Shown here piece by piece: positions 46,528 through 57,374 of a stretch of DNA of 64,000 nucleotides. Position numbers and translations under genes: made by a program. The DNA is from Dipteris shenzhenensis (taxonomy: Eukaryota; Polypodiophyta; Polypodiopsida; Gleicheniales): NCBI GenBank assembly GCA_047967505.1, contig CM106539.1. The stretch is one strand, 5' to 3'. Position 1 is the first letter of the stretch. Each line of letters begins with the position of its first letter. The notes below the pieces were generated by a model. The model was not told the origin of the DNA, did not search any database, and was given only the letters and a program-made list of their open reading frames with translations.

Positions 46528-46700
46528 TGTAAGACATTGCAAAGATATGGTGTTGTAGGCATAAAGTCAACCCTATAGTTGACCAGTAGTACTTGGGTCA
46601 AGTACTTGTATTGTTTCATTTGAACATTTCTATTGGAGCTTTCTTGTGTGTGCACTCTTGCTCACTTGTGTTCACAACCTGTCTCCACTTTGTTCCTACA
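46528..46700 (+). repeat. Copia-D 3' LTR
   Basis: 173-bp LTR, TGTAAGACATTG...TTCCTACA. Its last 33 bp match 28742-28774. It is short for a copia LTR. Confidence 0.82.
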
Positions 46701-47554
46701 AGGCTTGGGCGAGTCCCCACCACGAACCAAGGCAACTGCTTATGGCTATCCAGCAGGACCACTAGTGCAGCCTAGTCCTGTCCGCCACGAATTGGTAGTC
46801 CACAAATGCCCTAGTCACACTGCAAACTTACATTAGTCACATTGCAAACGCATCGTAGATGCTTCCGCAGGCACTTTCGTAGACTGCAAAATGTGGAAGC
46901 GCGAGTGAGTAGAAGAGTTAGGCTGCCGAACAAAATGGTCCTCCGTGTTGGTGCTTCATAGTGACCCTCCTCCGAATATTTGATTTACAAAGTCTTGCTT
47001 GAGACTCGAAACCACAACTATCTCTTCATGAAGCATTTTGCCTAACCACACTAGCTGCACCCTCAAACCTTGGAAGGTATGCCACATCGCGGTCTGAACA
47101 CTTGACAGACTCCTTATCTGATCAAGGCCCGAGAAGACCATAGCTAATCATCTGTGAACTAACTAGGAATCATACAAACTGACAATCACACTCTTTCACA
47201 CTCCATGCACTTTCTCCCTCCTTTGTATGTTGTTTCATGATTGATGCCTTGATCAATATGGGACTGCATCATCGAGCAAATCAACTTTTGCCTACACCTC
47301 TTAGTTCACCCACATAAGCTTGACTGGGACTCTCTTCCACACAAATTACATGGTCCTCATTGCAAACAATGAAGCCTATAGTCAAGTGTTTCCTTAACTA
47401 ACAGACTCGAAAGACAAATTCAACCCTTGAGCCTCTTTTTGATACATACCTTTTAACAAATGCATACATGATAACCAAGACCAAGCAACTGTGAAAGGAG
47501 GTGTCGGACTACAAGAGTATTACAAGTGGATTCCCCACAACACTATGCACTCTA
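46701..47554. other. Unassigned flank between Copia-D and Copia-C
   Basis: No gene, LTR or repeat recognised. Short frames on both strands lack domains. It ends in CTCTA, the target-site duplication of Copia-C. Confidence 0.5.
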
Positions 47555-47907
47555 TGTTGAGATATCGAGCTCCACTCGCGATATGCCAGGGTGACCGTTG
47601 TGCATTTATGTCACCGACTTGTTAGCTACAGATGCGGTTGGTACACCGCCCACGAATAATAGCTGGATGACAGCTATCCTTATCTACATGAGTTCGTGGC
47701 TCAGTTAGTATGCCACCTTAGTTAGTTGAGTTTGGTTTGAGACCCACATATAGGGTTCTTCTATTTTCTTTGTACTAGAGTTCTTTTGGCTTTCACAACT
47801 AAGAAGAGGAAAACTGTTTTCAGCCTCCACCTTTGTGTGTATTCCCCCATTGTGCTTGTGAGAAAGCCTCAAGTGAGACTCCTTCCCTCTCTCCCACTAT
47901 CTTCACA
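47555..47907 (+). repeat. Copia-C 5' LTR
   Basis: 353 bp, TGTTGAG...CTTCACA. Five differences from the 3' LTR (about 1.4 percent). Confidence 0.96.
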
Positions 47908-48452
47908 TGGTATCAGAGCCTTGTTCGTGGTAAGGAGCTCAAGAAAGCAAACCAAGTTCGTGGTGTCCTGGTAAGAGGACCAGTGTTGCTTTCCTTTTTC
48001 GAGTTTGGGAGCAAATCTTTGCAGGTAACACAGCCAGAAGTGCAAGAGTGCACTGTCTCAGATTGAGACGCCCTCTTCGCGGTGTGGCGAGAGCGCAGTA
48101 TATGCTGCGGAAAGGGCGACGCCCTTGGTGACTTTATTTTTCTGATTTGAGGTCATTTCGGGGCCCGTTTTGGAGGCAGAAGTTCTCCGCAGGCACTCAG
48201 AAAAAGGCCCTGTTTTTGCTGTGCGACCACTGCTCGGCTAGTCGGTGAAAAGTTGCCATAGAAATTACATCGTATGCCTGTGTGCCAGAGATATTGGGAG
48301 TTGCAGATTCATGATTGTTGCCTGTTGATGCAAAATCGTCACTAGGAAGTGACTGCGTGGTGAAATACCACTTTTGTCAGTTTTGCAGATCTGCCTGTGT
48401 GAGGCAAAAGCTGTGTTTTTTGCAGTGATAGAATATTTTGCAGTGTTCTGTA
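47908..48452 (+). other. Copia-C leader
   Basis: Primer-binding site then a non-coding leader up to the gag ATG. It matches the Copia-B leader (18927-19472) closely. Confidence 0.75.
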
Positions 48453-49868
48453 ATGGCATCTGATTCTCTTTCACAGATTGTCACTGAAAAGCTTGACAAG
48501 AACAACTTCCAAGCATGGAAGTTTAGAATGACGAATTTCCTTATGGGAAAAGGCTATTGGGAGTTCATTACAGGAAATGAAGAAGAACCTGTTCTTCCTA
48601 ATGTTCCCAATCAACAGGAAATGCAGGCATTTAAAGGATGGCATGAGAGAGCCAGGAAAGTTATGTACTGGCTGTCTATCAGTATTTCGGACTCCATGAT
48701 TGTGCATATTCAAGATGCAAGTACACCAAAGGAGGCATGGGATACTTTGGCAAAAATGTACAGCACAAATACGCAAGCAAGGAAAATGCAGCTCAAGCAG
48801 GAGCTGCACAATGTGCAGAGAGAAAATATGAGCATCAATGACTACCACATGAAGGTGAAGAAAATTGCGGATGCACTTGCTTCCATTGGGTCGCCAGTGG
48901 ATGATGACGATTTAGTTTCTGTGACCTTGAATGGTCTAGGAAAGGATTATGCACAGTTTCGAACATTTATTGCCGTCCGTGAAAAATTTCCTGATTTTGA
49001 GGAGTTGATTGCTCTTCTTATTTCTGAAGAGCAGATAAATGGTGGTGCATCTTCTTCAGCAGGAACTTCAAAAGAAACTGTCTTCTACTCAAATGCTGGC
49101 AGAGGTAGAGGCAGAGGTAGAGGAGGCCGATCTGCAGGCCGTGGTAGAAATCAGAATATGCAACAAACTCAAGAAAACCAGTCCTATGCAGGAGGACGTG
49201 GTAACTCTAGAGGCAGGGGGAGACAAAGAGGTCGTGGTGGATGGCAGAGAGGCCAAAATGCAAATAGCAATGTTGAACGCTACTACTGTGGTAAAATGGG
49301 GCATATGGCTAAAGACTGCTACAAAAAGCAGAATGACATTATGAATGGAAAATTGCAACAAGGCAATTATGCATCCTCTAGTAGACAGGGTGATGACAGA
49401 AATGAGCATTTGTTTATGGTGCAGCATATGACAAATTCTGTGACAAGTGCAGAAGAAAGCAATGATGTGTGGTATGTTGACTCAGGTGCGTCAAACCACA
49501 TGACAGGTCATGCTGAATGGATGCAGGATGCAAGGAAAATGGAAAAACCAGGATTTGTGGAGACTGGTGATGATACTGCACATCCTATTGTACAGATTGG
49601 CAAAATTCATTTGTCTATGCAGGATGGGAAAAAGAAATACTTGTCTGATGTATTTCATGTCCCGAACATCACCAAGAACCTGGTTTCTGTTGGTCAAATG
49701 GTTGAGCAGGGCTTGCAGGTCAGATTCAATCCTCATGGATGCTTTGTTGAGGATATGAAAAATAATGGTCGCTTGATAGCAAAAGGAAAGAAGAAGGGCA
49801 GGATGTTTACGCTGGATGCGGACATGCCTGAATTGAGTGCAGCATGTTTGCACATGGGACTGGTGTAG
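48453..49868 (+). CDS. Copia-C gag and protease, open part of polyprotein
   Basis: 471 residues from ATG 48453 (MASDSLSQIVTEKLDKNNFQ), chosen because Copia-B has the same start; the in-frame ATG five codons earlier is not conserved as a start context. Gag body (AWDTLAKMYSTNTQARKMQL, TLNGLGKDYAQF) to about residue 200, then an arginine-glycine-rich linker. The knuckle has lost its first Cys (RYYCGKMGHMAKDC). The aspartic protease has an intact catalytic motif VDSGASNHMTG (about residue 345), followed by the linker to integrase. A one-base deletion near 49849 ends the frame early. Confidence 0.88.
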   Translation: MASDSLSQIVTEKLDKNNFQAWKFRMTNFLMGKGYWEFITGNEEEPVLPNVPNQQEMQAFKGWHERARKVMYWLSISISDSMIVHIQDASTPKEAWDTLAKMYSTNTQARKMQLKQELHNVQRENMSINDYHMKVKKIADALASIGSPVDDDDLVSVTLNGLGKDYAQFRTFIAVREKFPDFEELIALLISEEQINGGASSSAGTSKETVFYSNAGRGRGRGRGGRSAGRGRNQNMQQTQENQSYAGGRGNSRGRGRQRGRGGWQRGQNANSNVERYYCGKMGHMAKDCYKKQNDIMNGKLQQGNYASSSRQGDDRNEHLFMVQHMTNSVTSAEESNDVWYVDSGASNHMTGHAEWMQDARKMEKPGFVETGDDTAHPIVQIGKIHLSMQDGKKKYLSDVFHVPNITKNLVSVGQMVEQGLQVRFNPHGCFVEDMKNNGRLIAKGKKKGRMFTLDADMPELSAACLHMGLV

Positions 49869-51292
49869 TTGCAGATATTGATATCTGGCATAAACGCATT
49901 GGTCATGTTAATGTACAGCGATTTAAATCAATGCAAGCCCAAAATATTGTTGCAGGATTGCCTAAATTCAAGGTTGCAGAAATGCACAAGGTTTGTGAAG
50001 CCTATCAATTTGGGAAACAGGCAAGGAAACCTTTTCCTAGGCATGTTCAAGAGAGTAAAAAGCCATTGGAATTAGTCCACTCTGATGTGTGGACTACTAA
50101 AGCTGCATCTATTGGAGGCTATCACTATTTTGCCACATTTATTGATGACTTCAGCAAAAAACTTTGGGTGTATTTTATGAAAAAGAAAAGTGAAGTGTTT
50201 GGGCACTTCAAAGCTTTCAAAGCTATGGTTGAAAAAGAAACAGGCCTGCAAATAAAATGCCTAAGGTCAGATGGAGGGGGAGAATACCTCTCAAATGAGT
50301 TTGCAAGGTTCTTGCAGGAGCATGGTATAAAGTAGCAATATTCATGCAGTCATACCCCACAGCAAAATGGAATTGCAGAAAGGAAAAATAGGCATATTGG
50401 AGAGGTATCTGGGGCTATGCTAAATGAAAAAGATCTACCAGATTATTATTGGGCTGAAGCAGTTACTACAGTAGTTTATATAATGAACAGGACTCCTACT
50501 GCAGCAATACATGGCATGACGCCAGAGGAGATTTATACTGGTAGGAAACCAGATATTTCTCATTTGAAAATTTTTGGTTGCATTGCCTATGTCCATGTGC
50601 CAGATGAGTTGAGGTCCAAGTTGGATCCAAAAGCTGAGAAGTGCATCTTTATTGGTTATTCTCTGCAGCAGAAAGGGTATAGATGCTATAACCCTTCTAC
50701 ACGAAAGTTCACAGTGAGCAGAGGTGTTGTTTTTGATGAGATGAGCAGCTGGTATAAACCAGTAAATGTGATGATTGATGTAGATGCACAAAATGGTAAT
50801 GCTGCACAGAATTCACAGCAGCAATCACAAAATATTAGTGGACCTGGAGTGTCCTCTAGCAGTGGTTCACATACTTCGCCATGGATAGGCAGATTGAGAT
50901 CAAGAGAATCTCCTCAAAGCAATGTAGAGAGTGGTATGCAGGTATCACGAAAAGGAAAAGAGAAGGTAGATCAGCCCATGTTTGATGTGAATGCAGGTCA
51001 CTCTTATGTGGATGGTGAATCCAGTGGCTCAGAACAGAGCATTGATGATGAGTTGGGTATTCCTTCTGTTATTACACCTGGAGTAAGGAAGACCAGGGAT
51101 GTATTGAGAGCACCTGGAAGTGAGCCTATTTTGCGCAGGTCTACCAGAGCTAGGTATCTTGTGGATAGGCTGAAATATGATGGATTTACAGCCATTCACT
51201 ATGCCTATATGGTCAAAGTGATACAGGAACCAGAACCCATTTCTTTTGAGCAAGCCATGGGAAAAGAAAAATGGGAGAAAGCCAATGGATGA
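49844..51292 (+). pseudogene. Copia-C integrase and RT start
   Basis: The integrase zinc region has lost one Cys (CEAYQF, where Copia-B has CEACQF). The core keeps Asp (HSDVWTT), Asp (RSDGGGEYLS) and Glu (QQNGIAERKNR). A TAG at 50334-50336 interrupts it. The C-terminal part is open over 50417-51292 (YYWAEAVTTVVYIMNRTPTA, GYSLQQKGYRCYNPSTRKF) and enters the RT N-terminus, where an extra A near 51285 shifts the frame. Confidence 0.88.
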
Positions 51293-52049
51293 AGAAATGG
51301 ATGCCTTGGATGCAAATGCAACATGGGAATTGGTGCCTTTGCCTAAATACAAGAATGCAATTGGCTGTAAATGGGTTTATAAGGTGAAGCACAATGCAGA
51401 TGGTTCTGTGAACGAATACAAGGCAAGATTAGTTGTCAAGGGGTATGCACAAACATATGGCATTGATTATGAAGAAACATTCAGTCTAGTTGCAAGGATG
51501 GCGACTGTGAGAGCAGCCATTGCTATGGCTGCATCAAAGGGATGGTCTTTACATCAGATGGATGTAAAGAATGCCTTCTTGCATGGTGATTTGCAAGAAG
51601 AGGTCTATATGGAGCAACCACCAGGTTATGTGCATGCTGTTCATCCTGAGTTTGTTTGCAGGTTGAAGAAAGCCTTGTATGGCTTGAAGCAAGCACCTAG
51701 AGCATGGTCTGACAAGATAGGATAGTATCTTGTTACTATTAGCTTTCAGATTTCCGAGGCAGATTTCTCACTCTATGTGAGAAAAACAGAGAAGGGTATT
51801 ATGCTGCTTGTCATTTATGTTGATGATTTGATCATCACAGGTGATAGTGATGACGACATCCTTCATGTGAAAATGCTATTGAAGCAAAAGTTTGAGATGA
51901 AGGATTTGGGAGAGCTACGTTATTTCTTGGGCATTGAGGTGATTAGATCACCAAGTGGGATACAGCTCTTGCAGAGGCAATATGGACTGGACATGCTGTC
52001 CAAATATGGGATGACAGCCTGTAAGCCTATTTCAGTTCCTTTGGAGTAG
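51246..52049 (+). pseudogene. Copia-C reverse transcriptase
   Basis: [60 protein letters not shown] and [17 protein letters not shown], then TAG at 51723. It continues with the catalytic VIYVDDLIITGDSDDD and a second TAG at 52047. Copia-B has CAA and CAG at those two positions, so the RT was intact until two recent stop changes. Confidence 0.9.
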
Positions 52050-52052
52050 AAT

Positions 52053-52777
52053 GTGAAGCTGAGCACAGATGCAGGTGAGCTTCTGGAAGACCCTACTATG
52101 TACAGACGCATAGTAGGAATTTTGATTTACATGACTATTACCAGGCCAGATTTGAGCTATGCTGTTGGGTTGGTAAGTCAGCTTATGCAGGCTCCAAGGA
52201 AACCACATTTGGATGCGGCTAGACGCATACTCAGGTATGTGAAGTCCACATTGCAGTATGGACTATTCTATGAGGCTGGGGTTCAGATACAATTGCATGG
52301 ATACACTGATGCTGATTGGGCTGGTAGTATTTCTGATAGACGATCTACCAGTGGATATGTGTTCTCTTTTGGGAGTGCTGCAGTCACTTGGAGCAGCAAG
52401 AAACAGCCTATAGTTGCCTTGTCGAGCACAAAGGCTGAGTACAGGGGTGCAGCAATGGCTGCATGTGAGGTAGCTTGGTTACATAAGCTACTCTATGATA
52501 TGCATCAGTCTACAGATGGGCCAGTTGTCATTTATTGTGACAACATGAGCAGTATACACTTGGCAAATAACCCAGTCTATCATGCTAGAACAAAGCACAT
52601 TGAGGTGCATTATCACTATGTGTGGGAGAAGGTTTTACTAGGTCTTATTGATCTAGTTTATGTCAGCACAGAGGATCAGGTAGCTGACATATTCACGAAG
52701 GCATTGGGCGCAGAGAAGCTGTGCAAGTTCAGAGACCTGCTTGGTGTGCAGGAATCGGGATTGAGCTCGAGGGAGAG
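52053..52777 (+). pseudogene. Copia-C RNase H
   Basis: Open frame following the TAG at 52047. MTITRPDLSYAVGLVSQLMQ, then RNase H with YTDADWAGSISDRRSTSGYV, ALSSTKAEYRGAAMAACEVA, CDNMSSIHLANNPVYHARTK and DQVADIFTKALGAEKLCKF. No internal stop, but it cannot be translated from gag because of upstream breaks. The frame reads on into the LTR. Confidence 0.9.
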
Positions 52778-53130
52778 TGTTGAGATATCGAGCTCTACTC
52801 GCGATATGCCAGGGTGACCGTTGTGCATTTATGTCACCGACTTGTTAGCTACAGATGCGGTTGGTACACCGCCCACGAATAATAGCTGGATGACAGCTAT
52901 CCTTATCTACACTAGTTCGTGGCTCAGTTAGTATGACACCTTAGTTAGTTGAGTTTGGTTTGAGACCCACATATAGGGTTCTTCTATTTTCTTTATACTA
53001 GAGTTCTTTTGGCTTTCACAACTAAGAAGAGGAAAACTGTTTTCAGCCTCCACCTTTGTGTGTATTCCCCCATTGTGCTTGTGAGAAAGCCTCAAGTGAG
53101 ACTCCTTCCCTCTCTCCCACTATCTTCACA
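52778..53130 (+). repeat. Copia-C 3' LTR
   Basis: 353 bp, partner of 47555-47907, followed by CTCTA. Confidence 0.96.
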
Positions 53131-53135
53131 CTCTA

Positions 53136-53632
53136 TTCTCCTTCATGGACTGGCTGTCTAACCGAAGCACCTCCTCATGCCTATGCTTTCTAACCATGTC
53201 GACCTGCTCATCTCCATCCCATTGAAATTCATGGCTCCTCTGCATGTTTGCCCTTTCGTGTGCTTTGCATGTTGACAACCTCTTCCTCTTTGTGTTCAAA
53301 CGCTTCCATCTCAAAGCTCTCTTGATGCTCGTCGCTCCCTCCTAGAAGTCACATAGTGCCGTGTTAAACAGTCTTCTCGTTTATGAGCTCCCTTCACTTC
53401 TGTGCCTTCGCATATTTCTTCCTTCGTTGAAGTCTGTCAAGTGGGGTTTTTTTCTACTCTGTCGATCGGACTTTGTCGTCGATCTTTGAATCCATAGGAG
53501 TCCAATGCTCAAGTAGGTCATCGAAGCTATTGCCTAACATTCGTCGGACCATTCAATGGGTGCCATGTTGCCATGCTTTTGATTGGTGGCATGTTGAAGA
53601 TGCCCCTACTCAGTCAGCATACACCTGAAGAC
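53136..53632. other. Unassigned flank between Copia-C and Gypsy-4
   Basis: No gene recognised. It is the continuation of the sequence at 46701-47554. It ends in GAAGA plus one C before Gypsy-4. It may belong to the same old repeat as 60192-60795. Confidence 0.45.
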
Positions 53633-54355
53633 TGTTACAGAAATTATATTTATGATATATCTTGCTTTGGACATTATTATTTTTAGTCGAGTGTGACTAT
53701 GGCAAAGTACTCCATAGGAGCGCACCGGACGCGGCGGGGGTCCTAGTGGATACTTTGTGTGGTTAGTTGGGGATGCCTGACTAGCTTGTGTTTTGCCATG
53801 CTAGATGATCGGTATTGTGGGTGATTCCATGTTAATACTGATGTCGCTAGTGTTATTGGTATTGTGCTTGATTATTGTGCTTTGAGCGCGGTTATGTTGG
53901 GATCGGTTGATTCGGTGATTCGTTCAATCGATTGTGAATAACTAATGTAATTGGCGGCTTGAGTACAGGTGATGGAACTCATAGCGAGGATTGGAGTTAG
54001 TGCAAGGGTACCGATCGAGGTGTCGCACAGCGCATTATATATGGCCATGGGCCAATTTTGTATTTGTTTAATTATTTCAAGTTTGAGCAATATATTTTGT
54101 TGAGGACATAAACCATTTTGGGCCTAAGATGGCTATGTAAAGCAATTCCCTTATTTTTGGATGAGAGGGATAATTTTGGCTCCTTGGTGCTTTTATGAAA
54201 AATCATAAATACTCTAGATGAGGAAGCGTGAGCCACTCATCTAGGGGGGGGAGATTGTACCCATTTTGCTGTCGTTTTCATGGTGTGCTTGTGTTTCCTT
54301 TCTCCAATTGAATTAAGTGGTGAAATTGTGTGAAGAATATTACCTTCTGGTTTCA
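53633..54355 (+). repeat. Gypsy-4 5' LTR
   Basis: 723 bp, TGTTACAGAAAT...GGTTTCA. About 12 substitutions and one G-run length difference against the 3' LTR by eye (about 1.7 percent). Confidence 0.95.
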
Positions 54356-55595
54356 GTGGTATCAGAGCTCCGGTACGCTCCAAAGCTTGGGAGAAGGAAG
54401 CTCCAAAAGAAAGTGTGGTCTCTGAGAAGGGGAAGCTCTGCATCAAAATTTGAACGAGGCTCGAGGTTCACTTGAAGAGCTGAAAGCCCATAGGCTATAT
54501 GAATTATTCAGTGGTACTTGGTACCATCAAAACAATTGCCTTAATTTATTAAAAAAAAATTGTGCGACAAGAGCTTTGTGTGAGTGGTCTACTCGGAAAA
54601 AAGAAGCCCGTCTGCGGACTCTCGGCCGTCGCGAAACGTGCCAAAGCCTTGCATTAAAACAAGCCGTAATTGATCTTGACAGAAGAGCCTCGTAGAACCC
54701 GTTCTCTATTCTTCCACCGCTGCAACAACAGGACCTGTGTGCATGCAACTGCCATCACCTTTAAAGCCTACGCACCAGCCGCCTTGGGAAGCTTTGGAAT
54801 TTATCAACCGATCGCCTCCAATCCTTCGTGAATCCACGCCAGTCTGCATCTAAAAGAAACCCAGTGCATTGAGTGCACTGTGCAGGTCGTCATTGCGCCG
54901 CCCCTGCAAGTCTACATCTCCACCGGTAGCCCCTTTACTTCGTGCGCGATCCCGTTCGTAGGACCTCCATCCGCCTGCAAGATTTTTTGGCTTCGTGCCA
55001 TCTCGAATTCTGGAGCTACGCAGTCCTAAAGACCTACAATGAGCAACCTCTGCCCGTGTGCAGTGCAGTCGTGCACTCAAGCCTTCCGAAGTACGTCGTG
55101 CAACCGCGCCCGCAACGCCTTTTTTTTTTTTTCGAACCTTGCATCAAAGGTTCAAACTTCAAAGGCTTCATTTATTTATTTTCTTTTTTTTTATTTTTAT
55201 AAAAGATCCCAAAGGTTCAAAGGGGAGAAGAAGAGGAAAACTCAACAAGGCAATCGGAGCTCAACAAGGTGAAGACCACTACCGAATCTGAAAGCTCGAA
55301 TCAAGAAGGCGATTTGGAACCACAAAATCACCGTGCAATCAATTGGAGGTCAGTCAAGCGCAAGGCGACTACGAGCGACATCATTGATCACATATCTTCC
55401 ACTCTAGTCTTTCCTACCTCCGATCAAAGAGCGAGATAAGTGATTTCTTTTGCTTTATATTTCATACACTTAGTATCTTCCGCTATCCATCTCTTACCAT
55501 ATACTCGAAACGCACATTTTTCATTCGTTTAATCCTCATACACTTAGTATCTTTATTTTTCTTCAATCCGCTTTATTTATATTTATCGCAATATC
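54356..55595 (+). other. Gypsy-4 leader
   Basis: 1.24-kb leader starting with the primer-binding site. No conserved gene. It contains T-rich runs at 55120-55135 and 55175-55200. Short open frames lack domains. Confidence 0.65.
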
Positions 55596-56525
55596 ATGGC
55601 ACATCAGCCACAACCACCCACGCTCCAAGAGCAGTTAGATGCACTTCAGGCACAGTTGGCCGATGAGCGTGAGCATAGGGAGAGGTTGGAAAAGAAAATC
55701 AATGGTAAAAAAAGGAAGAGGCATTCATCTGATGATGAGTCATCTGACGATGATTCTGACGATGATACTATTATCAGGACAATCAAAGCCACACTGAGAG
55801 CACAAAATTCGAGGAAGAAGAGTAAGATAAGTAGCAAAGCTTTTTCATTTCAAAATTTTGATGGAAAGAAAGAAGCATGCACTGTATTGTCTTGGATCAG
55901 TCAGCTAGATGATTATTTTTCGGGGGAGAATTTCTCTGAAAAAGATAAGATTAAATGTGCTGCAAATCATTTAGTAGAGAGTGCTGCACTTTGGTGGAAC
56001 ATCACTAAGCACAGTAAAAGGCGACCAAAATCCTGGAAGTCTTTTCAAAAGCTCATCAAGCGAGATTTCCTTCCCTCACATTTCAAAGCAAAAGCTAGAC
56101 AACAATGGGACACTTTCAGGCAGTTCGATAAGGAAACGATCTCCACATATACTGATAGATTTTGGCAAACGTTGATTCAATTACAGTCTTTAGAGAAAAT
56201 TAATGAGCGAGATCAACGAAGGAAGTATGTGGTAGGTCTAAAGTCTAAGTTGAGAGCCGAGATTAACATGTTTCATCCTCATTCACTGAGCTCTGCAATT
56301 TCTCTCGCAATGAACTGTGAAAGGAAGAATGGGATTCCAAAAGAAGGAAAAGATCAGGAACGGCATGTACCCTTCCATAAGAAAAAGAGATTTGATAAAA
56401 AGCCCTTCTTTAAATCTAAAAATGGTTTTGTACCACAGAAGACAGATTCTTCTTTGAAGCCAAACAGTGGGACTTTTTCGAAGAAAGAAATAAGTGTTTC
56501 AAGTGCAACAAGCTGGGACACATAG
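55596..56525 (+). pseudogene. Gypsy-4 gag
   Basis: 309-codon frame. It opens with a predicted coiled coil (LQEQLDALQAQLADEREHRE), then a basic and acidic linker (KKRKRHSSDDESSDDDSDDD). The Retrotrans_gag core follows (LSWISQLDDYFSGENFSEKD, ESAALWWNI, FQKLIKRDFLPSHFKAKARQ, DRFWQTLIQLQSL). A single-base shift in a short T run near 56472 moves the downstream knuckle out of this frame, so the last residues to the stop at 56525 are not native gag. Confidence 0.88.
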
Positions 56526-56850
56526 CCACTGAGTGTCCTGAAAGAAAGAAGACCCCAATGGCGAAAGTGCACATGATTGACGATGAAGCAGCCAAGCAAG
56601 AGGGAGGTAAGTATAATTGTCATGCTCTTCTAAAGATGAAAGGTTTCATTAATGGCAAAGAAGTTGTTATTTTGCATGACGATGGTAGTACACATGATTT
56701 CATTTCGGAGAGAACCTTAGAAACCTAGAGTCTTTCCCATCTAACTATAAGGTCAAAGCTGCTTTTACCAAAACAAAATACAATTGTACTAGAGAGGTCA
56801 AGAATCTTGAAATCTCAATCAAACCCTACAAGGATACACGAGACTTTCTA
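56476..56850 (+). pseudogene. Gypsy-4 zinc knuckle and protease
   Basis: In the frame offset from gag: CFKCNKLGHIATEC, a canonical CX2CX4HX4C knuckle, then a protease-like stretch with LHDDGSTHDFISE where the catalytic D-S/T-G reads D-D-G. A TAG follows at 56727 and another frame change before 56851. Confidence 0.8.
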
Positions 56851-57348
56851 GTGGCACCCCTACAGGGAGTGGACATCATCTTAGGATTGCCATGGAGGCA
56901 TCAATACAATCCTAAGATAGATTACGATTCACATCAGATGTGGATTGAGAAGGATAGACAAGAAATATGTCTGAAAAGCTCAATGAAATCTGAGGTCAGT
57001 CCTTTACTCAACCACACACAAGCCAAAAGAGCAATTAGAAAACATGAGAAGACATATCTTATTTTGGTGAATACAGTTACGGCTACTCAGTCAAACACTA
57101 AGCCTATGCACCAAAAATTTCTTTCTCAATTTTTTGATTATTTCTTAGAGGATTTACCGCCTGGACTACCATGTTCTCGACCTGAAGATCATAGGATAGA
57201 AATCCTACCGGGCAATACTCCACCTTGCAAAGTTCCTTATAGAGTCAACCAGCTAGAGCAAAAGGAAATACAGAAGCAAGTGGAGGAACTGATAGAGAGA
57301 GGATTGATAAGACCCACAGTTCTCCTTATGGAGCACCTGTTTTATTAG
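56851..57348 (+). pseudogene. Gypsy-4 protease end and RT start
   Basis: Open for 165 codons. GVDIILGLPWRHQYNPKIDY is the end of the protease fold, then the linker and the typical RT approach PCKVPYRVNQLEQKEIQKQV, ELIERGLIRPT. A shift near 57315 leaves the frame; the true continuation is SPYGAPVLLVKKKNGTY followed by TGA at 57372. Confidence 0.85.
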
Positions 57349-57374
57349 TCAAAAAGAAAAATGGAACCTACTGA

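Larger units (their letters stand above)
28742..46700 (+). mobile_element. Copia-D, old copia element with three insertions
   Basis: Plus-strand copia element now spread over about 18 kb because Copia-F, Gag-I and Copia-E are inside it. It has a truncated 5' LTR end (28742-28774), a primer-binding site TGGTATCAGAGCG at 28777, gag from 29783, then integrase and RT. It ends with a polypurine tract and 3' LTR at 46528-46700. The host frame resumes after Copia-F and after Gag-I. Its own sequence totals roughly 4.5 kb. It has lost the zinc knuckle and protease active site, the integrase core and RNase H. Confidence 0.85.
47555..53130 (+). mobile_element. Copia-C, best-preserved copia element
   Basis: 5576-bp plus-strand element. 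LTRs are 47555-47907 and 52778-53130, both 353 bp, differing at 5 positions by eye. It has a perfect target-site duplication CTCTA (47550-47554 and 53131-53135), primer-binding site TGGTATCAGAGCC at 47908 and polypurine tract CGAGGGAGAG before 52778. The complete gag-protease-integrase-RT-RNase H series is broken only by two single-base frameshifts (about 49849 and 51285) and three TAG codons (50334, 51723, 52047). Confidence 0.96.

Noticed and set aside
54356-54370. TGGTATCAGAGC motifs as possible tRNA genes
   Set aside because: Each is a 12-13 base primer-binding site abutting an LTR. No cloverleaf can be formed around any of them.
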